A stretch of 9,768 bases of DNA, taken from assembly GCA_020430865.1 (NCBI GenBank), contig JAGQIY010000099.1, positions 1-9,768 of the forward strand, given 5' to 3'. Below, piece by piece: positions 1 to 8,248 of this stretch. The notes under the pieces were generated by a model that was given only the letters and a program-made list of their open reading frames with translations, was not told the origin of the DNA and searched no databases. This stretch comes from Myxococcales bacterium. Its GTDB lineage: Bacteria; Myxococcota; Polyangia; Polyangiales; Polyangiaceae. Each line of letters opens with the position of its first letter. Within the stretch, counting starts at the first letter, position 1. A program made the translations under genes and the position numbers.

Positions 1-1075
1 CTACCTGAGCGCCGTGTTCGTCGACCCTGCCCTGCTACCGCACAAGCAGCTCTCTGACTGTATCCGCTCGGTACTGAGCCTACCCGGGCTCCCGACCTTC
101 TACGACGCCAAGGGCTACGCCCCGCTGCGCGAGCTGATCGCCGCGCGCCTCTGCGCGCGTGGCATTCGCACGTCTGCAGACGAGGTGCTCGTCACCACCG
201 GGTCACAACAGGCGCTCGACGTGGTGAGCCGCGCGCTCGCCCCCCGCTGCATCGCCTTCGAGAACCCGATCTACCGCTATGCTCGGCTGCTCTTCGAGGT
301 CCACAACCTGCGCCTGGTGCCTCTCGACCTCGATCCCTTCGAGCCCATCGACTTCGCGGCTTGGGAGCGTGACCTCCAGAGCAACCGCCCTGGCCTGATG
401 TACGCCATCACTTCTTTTCAGAACCCCACCGGGCACTCCTACTCCACCCACGAGCTCGAGCGACTGCTAGCGCTGGCGCGGCGCCTGGACTTCGCGCTGC
501 TCGAAGACGACTGGGGCTCCGACATGCTGAGCGAGAGCGACTATCGCCCGAGCCTCCGAGCCCTGGGGGGAGAGAACGTGCTGTACGTCAACTCGTTCAC
601 CAAGAAGCTGCTTCCCAGCTTGCGACTGGGTTACGTGTTGTGTTCCCGCACGGCAATGCCTGCGCTGCTCGCCACCAAGCGACTCGCGACCCTGGGCAAC
701 GCCGCCTTGATGGAGGCAGCGCTGGCGGAGTTCCTCGATCGCGGCTACTACGACACACACCTCACGCGCGTTCAGCGCGCGCTGGACGAGCGCTACCATC
801 TCTGCCTGGACGCGCTGGAGGAGCTGATGCCCGAGGGCGTGCGCTGGACGACGCCGGGAGGAGGTCCCATCCTCTGGTTGTCCGTGCCAGAGAGCGTGGA
901 CCTTCAGGCGCTGGCAGCGCGCCTGGCGCAGCGACAGATCCGCATCGAGCTGATGCCTCAGGCGTTCGTTGGGCGACCGCACCTGCACGGCTTCCCCGTC
1001 GGCTACGCTTTCTACCCTCCCGAGCGCTTGCGAGCGGCGCTCGAGAGCCTCGGCCAGGAATTGAGACGCGCGTGA
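1..1075 (+). CDS. MocR-type PLP-dependent aminotransferase-fold protein, C-terminal part (5' end outside window)
   Basis: The reading frame is open to the left window edge, so the GTG at 14 is not a trustworthy start and the N-terminus is missing. Numbering from that GTG as residue 1, the fold type I aminotransferase signatures are GSQQALD (63-69), the substrate/PLP loop NPTG (137-140), EDDW (164-167) with the PLP-ring aspartate at about 165, and SFTKKLLPSLRLGY (194-207) with K197 as the expected Schiff-base lysine. The stretch from FLDRGYYDTHL to the HLTRVQRALDERY region is typical of the aminotransferase domain of MocR/GabR/PdxR regulators, which carry a GntR-like winged helix at the N-terminus. 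That helix would lie upstream of the window, so a free-standing aminotransferase is also possible. Odd points are Trp167 where GabR has the PLP-contacting Tyr, and FPVGYA near 327-332 where many relatives have an Arg-containing LRLGFA. The stop overlaps the pdxH start (GTGA), which supports a role in vitamin B6 control or use. Confidence 0.85.
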   Translation, partial: YLSAVFVDPALLPHKQLSDCIRSVLSLPGLPTFYDAKGYAPLRELIAARLCARGIRTSADEVLVTTGSQQALDVVSRALAPRCIAFENPIYRYARLLFEVHNLRLVPLDLDPFEPIDFAAWERDLQSNRPGLMYAITSFQNPTGHSYSTHELERLLALARRLDFALLEDDWGSDMLSESDYRPSLRALGGENVLYVNSFTKKLLPSLRLGYVLCSRTAMPALLATKRLATLGNAALMEAALAEFLDRGYYDTHLTRVQRALDERYHLCLDALEELMPEGVRWTTPGGGPILWLSVPESVDLQALAARLAQRQIRIELMPQAFVGRPHLHGFPVGYAFYPPERLRAALESLGQELRRA

Positions 1076-1716
1076 CTCCTCCCCCCCAACCCCAGACCCC
1101 GGACGGAAAGGCAGAGCTCCTGGAGCGACGCAGCGAACCCACACCGGATGCGGATCCTCTCGTCCTGTTCTCCGCTTGGTACACCCTGGCGCGCGCGGGT
1201 GGTGACCGCGCCGACGCCGCGGCGCTGGCGACCGTTGGTGAGCGCGGTCCCTCGGTCCGCATGGTGCTCGTCAAGAGCTGCGTGCACGGGCAGCTGCGTG
1301 TCTTCACCAACTATCGGAGCCGCAAGGCACGAGAACTCGAAGGCTCGGGACGCGCGGCGCTGGTGTTTCACTGGCCGAGCCTCGAAGCTCAGGTGCGCAT
1401 AGAGGGTAACGTCGAGCGGCTCGGCGCCGAGGCCAGCGACGACTATTTCGCGTCTCGCCCTCGGGGCAGCCAGCTGGGCGCCGTGCTGTCGCCGCAGAGC
1501 CAGGAGATCGAGAGCTACGAGCAGCTCGAGCGGCAGCGAAGAGCGCTGCTTTCTTCCCTGGGGAATCGATCCATCGAACGCCCCGCGCACTGGGGAGGCT
1601 ACGGGATCACGCCCGACCGCATCGAGTTCTGGTGCGAAGGGGAGGCGCGCCTGCACCGACGCTACGAGTACGAACGTCGGGAAGGCGGCTGGAAGTTTCG
1701 CCTGCTCGCTCCCTGA
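1072..1716 (+). CDS. pdxH: Pyridoxamine 5'-phosphate oxidase
   Basis: This FMN-dependent cytosolic enzyme oxidises pyridoxamine or pyridoxine 5'-phosphate to PLP with oxygen, the last step of B6 salvage. The protein has 214 residues, the normal length. Visible family motifs are RMVLVK (63-68), the FMN-binding FTNYRSRKARELE block (78-90), LVFHWPSLEAQVRIEG (97-112), SRPRGSQLGA (128-137), HWGGYGI (173-179), IEFWCEGEARLH (184-195, with R193 and H195 matching the PLP-contacting Arg/His of the E. coli enzyme) and the C-terminal WKFRLLAP. The frame is open far upstream (from 640), but that part only shadows the aminotransferase gene. The GTG at 1072 gives family length, overlaps the upstream stop as GTGA, and has AGGAA at 1056-1060 as a possible ribosome site, somewhat far away. 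Translational coupling to the upstream gene is likely. The gene is convergent with the large carboxylase gene, 89 bases away. Confidence 0.95.
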   Translation: MTPPPQPQTPDGKAELLERRSEPTPDADPLVLFSAWYTLARAGGDRADAAALATVGERGPSVRMVLVKSCVHGQLRVFTNYRSRKARELEGSGRAALVFHWPSLEAQVRIEGNVERLGAEASDDYFASRPRGSQLGAVLSPQSQEIESYEQLERQRRALLSSLGNRSIERPAHWGGYGITPDRIEFWCEGEARLHRRYEYERREGGWKFRLLAP

Positions 1717-1805
1717 GCTCTGCTCAGGGCCGACCCCGTCAGTTCGCGCCTCCGGCGAAGCCAGGCGACCCCGGGGTTTCCTCCTCCGGAGACGCGGGCA
1801 GGCGG

Positions 1806-4800
1806 TCACTCGGCTGCGCGGCCAAGTGCCTCGCAGAGCGAGTTGATCAGGAACTGGCGCATGTCGTTGGCTGGCAGGATGCGCTCCAGCGAGCCAACCT
1901 TCAGCGCGCGCTCCACGCTGTGCACGGAGTCGAACTCCTGAGCTACCTCCGCCTGCTTCTCCAGCAGGACGTCCTGGCTGAGGCGCTCGAGGCGCTCACG
2001 GGCCGCCTGACTGCGCTCCTCGCGGAGCTGCTCGAGTGCCTGCTTCACCCGCGGATCTGCCTGCACTCGGCCGCGCACCTCACGCCCGAACACCACCTTG
2101 GCCGCGGGCCCGCCGCCGATCACCGACGCAAAGCTGCCTTCGAGCGCCAGGGCGCGCAGGTTCGGGTTCAGCTCACGGCTGAACACGACGTACGCGCCAC
2201 CATGGTAGCGCGAGACCACCAGGAACAAGATCGGCCCCTTGAAGTTCACCACGGCGCGAGCGATCTCCGCTCCATACTCCAGCTGGAATTTCCTCATGGA
2301 TTCTGGTGAACCATCGAAGCCACTGAGGTTCGCCAGGATCACCGCTGGACGATTGCCGCTGGCGCTGTTCAGCGCGCGTGCCACCTTGCGAGACGACTGC
2401 GGGAACAGCGTCCCGCCGTTCCACTCCGCGGGTCCGTCCAGCGGGCGATAGCCATAGCGCGGAACGTTCTGGCTCTCGATACCGACCAGACACACCGGCT
2501 GGCCACCGAGGTGTGCGTCCCAGACAATCGCCGTCTCGGCACCGATCTGGTTCTTCCAGCGCTCCAGGAAGCCGCCATCCTGATCGATCAACGCGCTCAT
2601 CAGCGCGCGCATCGAGAAGGGGCGCTTGCGCCCTGGATTGGTGCTGTCGTCGAAGATCTCGCCCACGCGCTCGAACGTCTCGGCGTCGGAGCTCTTCTGG
2701 TACGCGGCTTCGGTGACGCGTCGATCCGACGGATCGCTGGTGTCCAGCTCCCGCGGACGCTGCTCCCCGGGCACGACGTACGTGTAGGAGTAGTGCTCGT
2801 AGAGGATGCGAAAGGCCTCCTTCAGGTCCGTGGCGAAGTATTGCCCCTGACCGTTGGGCCCCATGATGCGCTCGTGCCCACCGATCGCGACCTCATCCTC
2901 GGCGGACACGGAGCCCGACGCCGCGAGCGCTGCTCGGCCCGTCAGCACCATCGAGGAACGCGGCGTCATGATCAGCACCCCACGGGTGTGGAGCAGCATG
3001 GTGGAGAGAGCGTCCCAGTAGCTTTGCGCGCCGACGTTCACGCCAGCCACGATGATGTGGATGACACCACCGCTCTGGGTGAAGGTCACGATGCGCTTCA
3101 CCACGCGCGCCGTAGCGTCCAGGTTCTCGGTGCCGGAGTCCATCGCGATCTTCGCACCGCTGGATACAGGTACCCACTCGAGGGGCACCCCGAGCTCCTC
3201 TGCGAGGTCGATCGCCGCGACGACCCGCTCGCACTCGGGGGTCGAGAGAGCGCCCATCTCGCGCGTCGGATCCGAGAGCACCAGCACGCGCTTCATCCCC
3301 TCGGGGACCTTCTTGGTCGGCGTCGAGATCACGCCGAAGACCACGCCGGCCTGGTTCTGTCCGTAGGCGCGCCCGTCGACGCTGACCGCCTTCGGCGTCT
3401 TGCTCTTGGGGTCCAGATCGTACTCGACGAAGTTTCCTGACGGAAGCGCTCGCTCGGTCGCTCGCACCGAGCGCGGACCACCGTCGGGCGCGAGCATGCG
3501 GATGATCTCGTAAGGATACACCAGACCCCGGCGCTTGGCGGCCACCACGCTGCGCTCGTACGCCTGCACCGGCACCAGCGGCTGAGTGTGAGGCTCGCGC
3601 CACAGGATCTCCATCGAGCTGCCCGTGATGTCGCTGATCAACATCTCCCGGCGCCGTGCCGGCTCTGACGGGGCGGTGGGGTCCAGGATCTTGAGGCGCA
3701 CGGCGACTCGCTCCAGACCCAGGTGGCGCGTCGCGGGGTGCAGCTTGCGCGAGAGCCAGCCAGCAGTGTTGGCATCGAGCACGACCTCGTGAGCCAGGAA
3801 CAGCGTGATCCGGTTCCACTGCAGCCTGCGCCTTGGATCACGTTCGAGCAAGATGTGTCGAAGCGTCCGCGCTGCCTCGTGGAAAGCCCGCTCGACGATC
3901 GGCACGTAGTGAATCGCAGCGGGGCCATCCTCCGGTGGACGCCCGCGCACGTCCACGAGCACGAAGACTCGCTCGTCCTCGGGGACCTCCCGGCTCTTCC
4001 CGTGGAAGCAATAGATGCCTTCGGGCGACATCAGGCGCTCGAGTTCGAAGCTCTTGTAGCGGTCGAAGTCGACGCGCTCGGCTGCCTCTGGATGCAGCAG
4101 GTGCAAATCCAGCGGGCGTCCGTCTTCACCGCTGAAGGAGTAGTGGCAGGTGCGAAGCTCCTGGTTGAGCACGGAGACGGTGAAACGCTGCGCGGGGACG
4201 CCCTCCTTCGCGCGCGCCGTGACGCGCTCGATCAGCGGAATGATCTCGCCCTCGTCCTCGATGGTCACCACGAGCTCGAGCGCAAACACCTGATCCGCAA
4301 CCTCACGCAGCAGCGCATCGAAGACCTGGACGGCGGCTTCGGGATCGCTCAACGCCGCCAGCACCACCCTGCGTTCTGTTTCCGCAAGGCGACACTCTCC
4401 GTCGCCCTCAGTGACGAACTCGAGGCGCGTCACCGGGACTTCGACGTCACCCAGCGTGACCCGCTTGCTGCGCTGGGATGTTGGCTGTTTTGGCGCGTAG
4501 TTGCGGCGAATGCAGGCCGAGAGCGCGATCGCGCGTTGACGCGCCGGGGCGTTGCGCAGCCACTGCTTGACCTGGCGAAACACCCCGGATGGCGCAAGCG
4601 CGAGGTCCGCGAGCACCGAGTCCTCGATGGCCTCGTTGCTGCGGGCTAGCCAGCTCTCCACACCGCGCGAGGTGCGCTCGGCCTGACGGCTCAGCTCTGG
4701 CCGCTCGAAGATGGTGTAGGTGGCGTCGATGGCTGCGTCGGCGACGTCGTCGGGCAGCTGACCACGCATCTGCGCCATGCTGGAGAGCGCAAGTCGCAGG

Positions 4801-7424
4801 TCAGCGTCTCGGTCCAGCTCGAAGCCGGCGTCCACCAGCTGCATCACCCGCTTGAGCAGCGCGCGCACGAGTCGGAAGCGCAGCTCGGGGTTCGCCTGAG
4901 ACGCGAAGAGACGCAGGACTGCGCGCTCCAACGGCACGCTGTAGTCCAGTGAGTCGACGTTGTAGTGAGCCAGAGCACGCTTCAAATCGTCGAGGAACTC
5001 CTGGGGCAGCTCGGCGCCGCCAGCACGTAGACGGCGCACATAGAGGCGCATGCGCGCGTTGTTCGAGGCCCCGACAGAGCCGGCGTCGTCGGCCGCGCGA
5101 CGCCGGGTGAAGATGCGCTCGATGTCGGCGAAGACGCCGAGCTGGCGCTTGACCTCGGCGAGCTGCTTCAGCTGGGCCGGTGGCATGGTGTCCGGGATCG
5201 GTGCCTCGAGGAAACCTATCAGGCGCTCGACGCGTTCATCGAAGGCGTCGTAGCCCAGCATGATCCGCAGCACCTCCTCGTCGACGGCGTCCATCGCTCG
5301 GCGCCAGACCGAGGCCGGAGCCGCAGCCGCGCGCGCCAGATTGGGCTCTGCGAGCTGGCCTTGCTCGTCCTTGCTGAAGAGCAGCGCCAGGGAGTCCTCC
5401 ACCAGCGGAAACACCAGGCGCGAGCTGGTCTCGGCGTCACCTTCCTCGCTCGCCGGGTCGATGACCAGGATCACGTCGCCCGCTGCGACCTGCTGACCCT
5501 TTCGCGCGCGGATCTCCTTGACGGTGCCGGCCACGGGCGAGTCGAAGCCGATCTCCATCTTCATGGCTTCGACCAAACCGAGCTGCTGTCCGGCCTCCAC
5601 GCGGTCTCCCAAGCTCACGTGCAAGGCCACGACCATCGACGGAGCGCTGGCGCACACCTGGCCCGCCGTCTGGCGCCCGAAGCTGTGGACTCGGCCCTCG
5701 ATCTCGATACGTATGTTGGTGTCCGTGATGTCGTAGAGCACCCGCAGGTCTCGATCACCGATCACCAGGCGCGCCGCGTTCTCGCTCGAGGCGTTGATGC
5801 GCGCCGCGACGACGCGGTCGTCCAAGTGCACGCGATACTGCCAGGAACCGGAGGCGAACACACGCACCCGATACGGCTTCCCAAGGTACGTCAGGTCGAT
5901 CTCTTGACCGACGGACGGGGGGATCTTCTCGGGAGTGACGTTCGCCGCGTCGGCGTAGAAGTTCAGACGCTTGACCTCACGCTGTACCTGATACGACAGC
6001 AGTGCCGCGAGGATCAGCCCCTCGGCGGCGAGGTCGTCGGTGTGCTTGCGCTCGGCGTGCCAATGATCGAGCCACAGGGTGTCGACGCCCCCAGCCTTGT
6101 AGTCCTCGGCCTCCAGCAGCTCCAGCAGGTAACCCTTGTTGGTCGCTCCACCCTCGATCACCAGATCGAAGTCGCGCAGCGCGCAGGCGAGCCTCGCTCT
6201 GGCCTCTTCGCGGGTGTCGCCGTAGGCGATCACCTTGGCGATCAAGGAGTCGAAGTCTGCTGGCACTTCACTGCCCGACGCGACGCCGGTGTCGATGCGT
6301 AGCCGTGGCCCGAGCGCCGGATCGAAGCGAGCGATGCGTCCGGGCGCGGGCAAGAAGCCAGCGTCGGGGTCCTCCGCGCAGACGCGTGCTTCGATGGCAA
6401 ACCCGCGCTCCTTGTAGTCAAGCTCCGGCAGGCGCTCGCCTCGGGCGATGCGGATCTGCGTCTGCACGAGCTCGGTGCCGGTCAACTCCTCGGTGATACC
6501 ATGCTCCACCTGCAGGCGCGGGTTCATTTCCAGGAAGAAATATTCTGCGTCACGCACCAAGAACTCTACCGTGCCGACACCGGAGTAGCCGACGCTCTTC
6601 GCGAGCTCCACCGCCGAGTCCTTCACCGCCTTGATCAGGAGCGGCGGCAGGTGCGCGGGGGGCGCCTCTTCGATCACCTTCTGATGGCGACGCTGCACCG
6701 AGCAGTCGCGGCAACCGAGGGCGATCACGTTGCCGTGCTTGTCGGCGACGATCTGCACCTCGATGTGGCGACCGCCCTGGACCATCGCCTCCATGAACAG
6801 GCGTCCGTCGCCGAACGCAGCCTGCGCTTCGGAGGCCGCGGAGCGGAACGCGCCCTCGAGCTGTGAAGGCTCGCGCACCACGCGAATACCTCGACCGCCT
6901 CCGCCGGCGGATGCCTTGATCACGAGCGGGTAGCCGATATTTTCCGCATGGCGACGCGCTTCCTCGACGCTGGCCACCACGCCGTTGCTCCACTTCGTCA
7001 CCGGAACATCACTGCGTTCGGCAAGCTCCTTGGAAGCGATCTTGTCGCCAAGCGCACGCATCGTCGCACTGGTTGGTCCGAGGAAGCGGATCTTCGCGGC
7101 GTCCAGGCGGTCGACGAACGCTGGGTCCTCTGCGACGAAACCCCAACCGGGCCAGACCGCATCCACCTGGTGGCGCTCCAAGGTGCGCAACAGGAGGTCG
7201 TGATTCAGATAGGACTGCACCGCGGTGCCTGGAGTCGGCAACAACACCGCGATGTCTGCATGCCGGACGAAGGGCGCGTTGCGATCGACGGCGGTGTAGA
7301 GCACCAGCACCTCGATCTCGGAGTTCTCCAGGGCACGCAACGTCTTCACCGCGCGAATACAGCGCATCGCGGCTTCACCGCGGTTCACGATTGCTAGACG
7401 TCGGATGGGTCGAAACTCGGTCAT
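1806..7424 (-). CDS. Single-chain multidomain acetyl-/acyl-CoA carboxylase, eukaryotic-ACC-like (BC-BCCP-central-CT)
   Basis: A 1872-residue protein predicted to carboxylate biotin with ATP and bicarbonate and pass the carboxyl group to an acyl-CoA, most simply acetyl-CoA to malonyl-CoA. Biotin carboxylase, about 6-450: ATP-grasp KASAGGGGRG (170-179), H220, K249, E287 and EMNPRLQVEH (299-308). The catalytic residues known from E. coli AccC all look present (K128, K170, E299, N301, R303, E307, R347). Linker, about 470-585. Biotin carrier, about 585-657: EAMKME with biotinyl-lysine K622 (codon 5559-5561). Central region, about 660-1310: its second half parallels eukaryotic ACC, for example HPEAAERVDFDRYKSFEL, NRITLFLAHEVVLD and KRRGLVYPYEI. 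Carboxyltransferase, about 1330-1800: SSGAKIA, GVNVGAQSYWDA, LGGQPVCLVGIE, ANLSGFDGS, HGGAYVV. A charged helical tail ends in a segment aligning with the eukaryotic C-terminus. The frame is open up to 7688, but the ATG at 7424 places RLAIVNRGEAAMR at the N-terminus as in AccC. The upstream extension looks non-protein-like. The ribosome site is weak (GAAGAG about 10 bases upstream, GGAAA next to the ATG). Acyl substrate is not proven. Confidence 0.88.
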   Translation of the reverse strand: MTEFRPIRRLAIVNRGEAAMRCIRAVKTLRALENSEIEVLVLYTAVDRNAPFVRHADIAVLLPTPGTAVQSYLNHDLLLRTLERHQVDAVWPGWGFVAEDPAFVDRLDAAKIRFLGPTSATMRALGDKIASKELAERSDVPVTKWSNGVVASVEEARRHAENIGYPLVIKASAGGGGRGIRVVREPSQLEGAFRSAASEAQAAFGDGRLFMEAMVQGGRHIEVQIVADKHGNVIALGCRDCSVQRRHQKVIEEAPPAHLPPLLIKAVKDSAVELAKSVGYSGVGTVEFLVRDAEYFFLEMNPRLQVEHGITEELTGTELVQTQIRIARGERLPELDYKERGFAIEARVCAEDPDAGFLPAPGRIARFDPALGPRLRIDTGVASGSEVPADFDSLIAKVIAYGDTREEARARLACALRDFDLVIEGGATNKGYLLELLEAEDYKAGGVDTLWLDHWHAERKHTDDLAAEGLILAALLSYQVQREVKRLNFYADAANVTPEKIPPSVGQEIDLTYLGKPYRVRVFASGSWQYRVHLDDRVVAARINASSENAARLVIGDRDLRVLYDITDTNIRIEIEGRVHSFGRQTAGQVCASAPSMVVALHVSLGDRVEAGQQLGLVEAMKMEIGFDSPVAGTVKEIRARKGQQVAAGDVILVIDPASEEGDAETSSRLVFPLVEDSLALLFSKDEQGQLAEPNLARAAAAPASVWRRAMDAVDEEVLRIMLGYDAFDERVERLIGFLEAPIPDTMPPAQLKQLAEVKRQLGVFADIERIFTRRRAADDAGSVGASNNARMRLYVRRLRAGGAELPQEFLDDLKRALAHYNVDSLDYSVPLERAVLRLFASQANPELRFRLVRALLKRVMQLVDAGFELDRDADLRLALSSMAQMRGQLPDDVADAAIDATYTIFERPELSRQAERTSRGVESWLARSNEAIEDSVLADLALAPSGVFRQVKQWLRNAPARQRAIALSACIRRNYAPKQPTSQRSKRVTLGDVEVPVTRLEFVTEGDGECRLAETERRVVLAALSDPEAAVQVFDALLREVADQVFALELVVTIEDEGEIIPLIERVTARAKEGVPAQRFTVSVLNQELRTCHYSFSGEDGRPLDLHLLHPEAAERVDFDRYKSFELERLMSPEGIYCFHGKSREVPEDERVFVLVDVRGRPPEDGPAAIHYVPIVERAFHEAARTLRHILLERDPRRRLQWNRITLFLAHEVVLDANTAGWLSRKLHPATRHLGLERVAVRLKILDPTAPSEPARRREMLISDITGSSMEILWREPHTQPLVPVQAYERSVVAAKRRGLVYPYEIIRMLAPDGGPRSVRATERALPSGNFVEYDLDPKSKTPKAVSVDGRAYGQNQAGVVFGVISTPTKKVPEGMKRVLVLSDPTREMGALSTPECERVVAAIDLAEELGVPLEWVPVSSGAKIAMDSGTENLDATARVVKRIVTFTQSGGVIHIIVAGVNVGAQSYWDALSTMLLHTRGVLIMTPRSSMVLTGRAALAASGSVSAEDEVAIGGHERIMGPNGQGQYFATDLKEAFRILYEHYSYTYVVPGEQRPRELDTSDPSDRRVTEAAYQKSSDAETFERVGEIFDDSTNPGRKRPFSMRALMSALIDQDGGFLERWKNQIGAETAIVWDAHLGGQPVCLVGIESQNVPRYGYRPLDGPAEWNGGTLFPQSSRKVARALNSASGNRPAVILANLSGFDGSPESMRKFQLEYGAEIARAVVNFKGPILFLVVSRYHGGAYVVFSRELNPNLRALALEGSFASVIGGGPAAKVVFGREVRGRVQADPRVKQALEQLREERSQAARERLERLSQDVLLEKQAEVAQEFDSVHSVERALKVGSLERILPANDMRQFLINSLCEALGRAAE

Positions 7425-8210
7425 GTTTCCGTGGCTCTTCTCTGCAGCTACGTGCGGTTCGCGCTCGGCGGCGCGATGGCTGGCGCCCAGTACACCCTCG
7501 TTGGGCTCGACGTGGGCGCGCGGTACGGCCTCGCTGAGTACTCCAGTGACAGCAGGTTTCAAGCGACCATTGCGCTGAGCTGCGCACTGGATCGCGACCA
7601 CCCCGACGCCGGTTCGAGCACCAGCACGGTATGACGCCGTGCGGCTTGTCTCGTGAGCGCGGCGCGGCGCTACACAAGGCGGTGTCATTGCTCACCGGCG
7701 CGAAGCTCGCTTCTCAGTCGGTCGACCTCGCCACCCCAGAGATGCACTGCCTGCGAACTGGGCTTCGCAAAGCTCCCCACCGCGCGGACTGTTGAGCGCT
7801 ACGCCACAGCGCGGCGTGCGGGAGGGCAGCCGCTGCCGCGGAGCGTCACGACCGACCCCTGGTCCGAGAGCCGCCCGATGACCCGGACCAGGATCGAACC
7901 TACATGGACTCCGAGCAGCGTCCGCGGCGAGACCTCCAGCCTGGACTCGCTCGACCACGCCCGCGCCAGGCCCGCGGGTTCTGGGGGTGAGGAGAAGCGG
8001 GCGCCTCCGCCTTCCTGCGTTGAACGCTGCCGTGCGGTAGCACCCGACGCGAGCACCACGCGAGCGCTGGCACGAGGCCGAGGCGTCGAGATCTCCAGTC
8101 GGGGTACGACCCCAGTAGCTGCGCGCGGCTCCGTACGTCGTGGGCAGCGCGCGAGACCAGTCCAGCGGCGTCGCCACCGCCGCGAGCACCGGGCTCGCCC
8201 GGGAGTGCCA

Positions 8211-8248
8211 GTGCGGTCGTGCCTCGCCCAGGCGACGCACGACCGCAC
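8211..8248. repeat. Perfect 12-bp inverted repeat with nested inner stem
   Basis: GTGCGGTCGTGC at 8211-8222 is exactly repeated in inverse orientation as GCACGACCGCAC at 8237-8248. The 14-base spacer contains a further inverted pair, TCGCC (8224-8228) and GGCGA (8231-8235), separated from the outer stem by one C/C mismatch. As RNA this folds into a 17-pair hairpin on either strand. There is no T-run on either side, so it is not a classic intrinsic terminator. It could be a structured RNA element, a transcript-end stabiliser, a REP-like palindrome or a protein-binding site. The symmetry is certain; its function is unknown. Confidence 0.75.

Noticed and set aside
640..1071. Long upstream extension of pdxH
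   Set aside because: It lies inside the aminotransferase gene in another frame, and pdxH has its normal length from 1072.
1749..1791. Possible bidirectional terminator between pdxH and the carboxylase (CTCCGG/CCGGAG arms, inner ACCCCGGGGT palindrome)
   Set aside because: The arms are short, the loop is long and there is no T-run on either strand, so the evidence is too weak.
3723..4649. 308-residue plus-strand open frame inside the carboxylase gene
   Set aside because: It is the antisense shadow of a GC-rich coding gene: His/Asp/Val-rich and no family match. The same applies to plus 2511-3440 and 5361-6302.
7535..7562. TTGAAA with a 16-base spacer and TACTCA on the minus strand as carboxylase promoter
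   Set aside because: The -35 is good, but the -10 matches the consensus at only two positions.
7425..7688. In-frame 88-residue N-terminal extension of the carboxylase
   Set aside because: It looks non-protein-like (Arg/Ala-rich, no motif), while the biotin carboxylase fold begins right after the ATG at 7424, as in AccC.
8048..8190. CGCGAGCACC repeated at 8048-8057 and 8181-8190
   Set aside because: Only 10 bases of GC-rich sequence with two copies and no further extension, compatible with chance.
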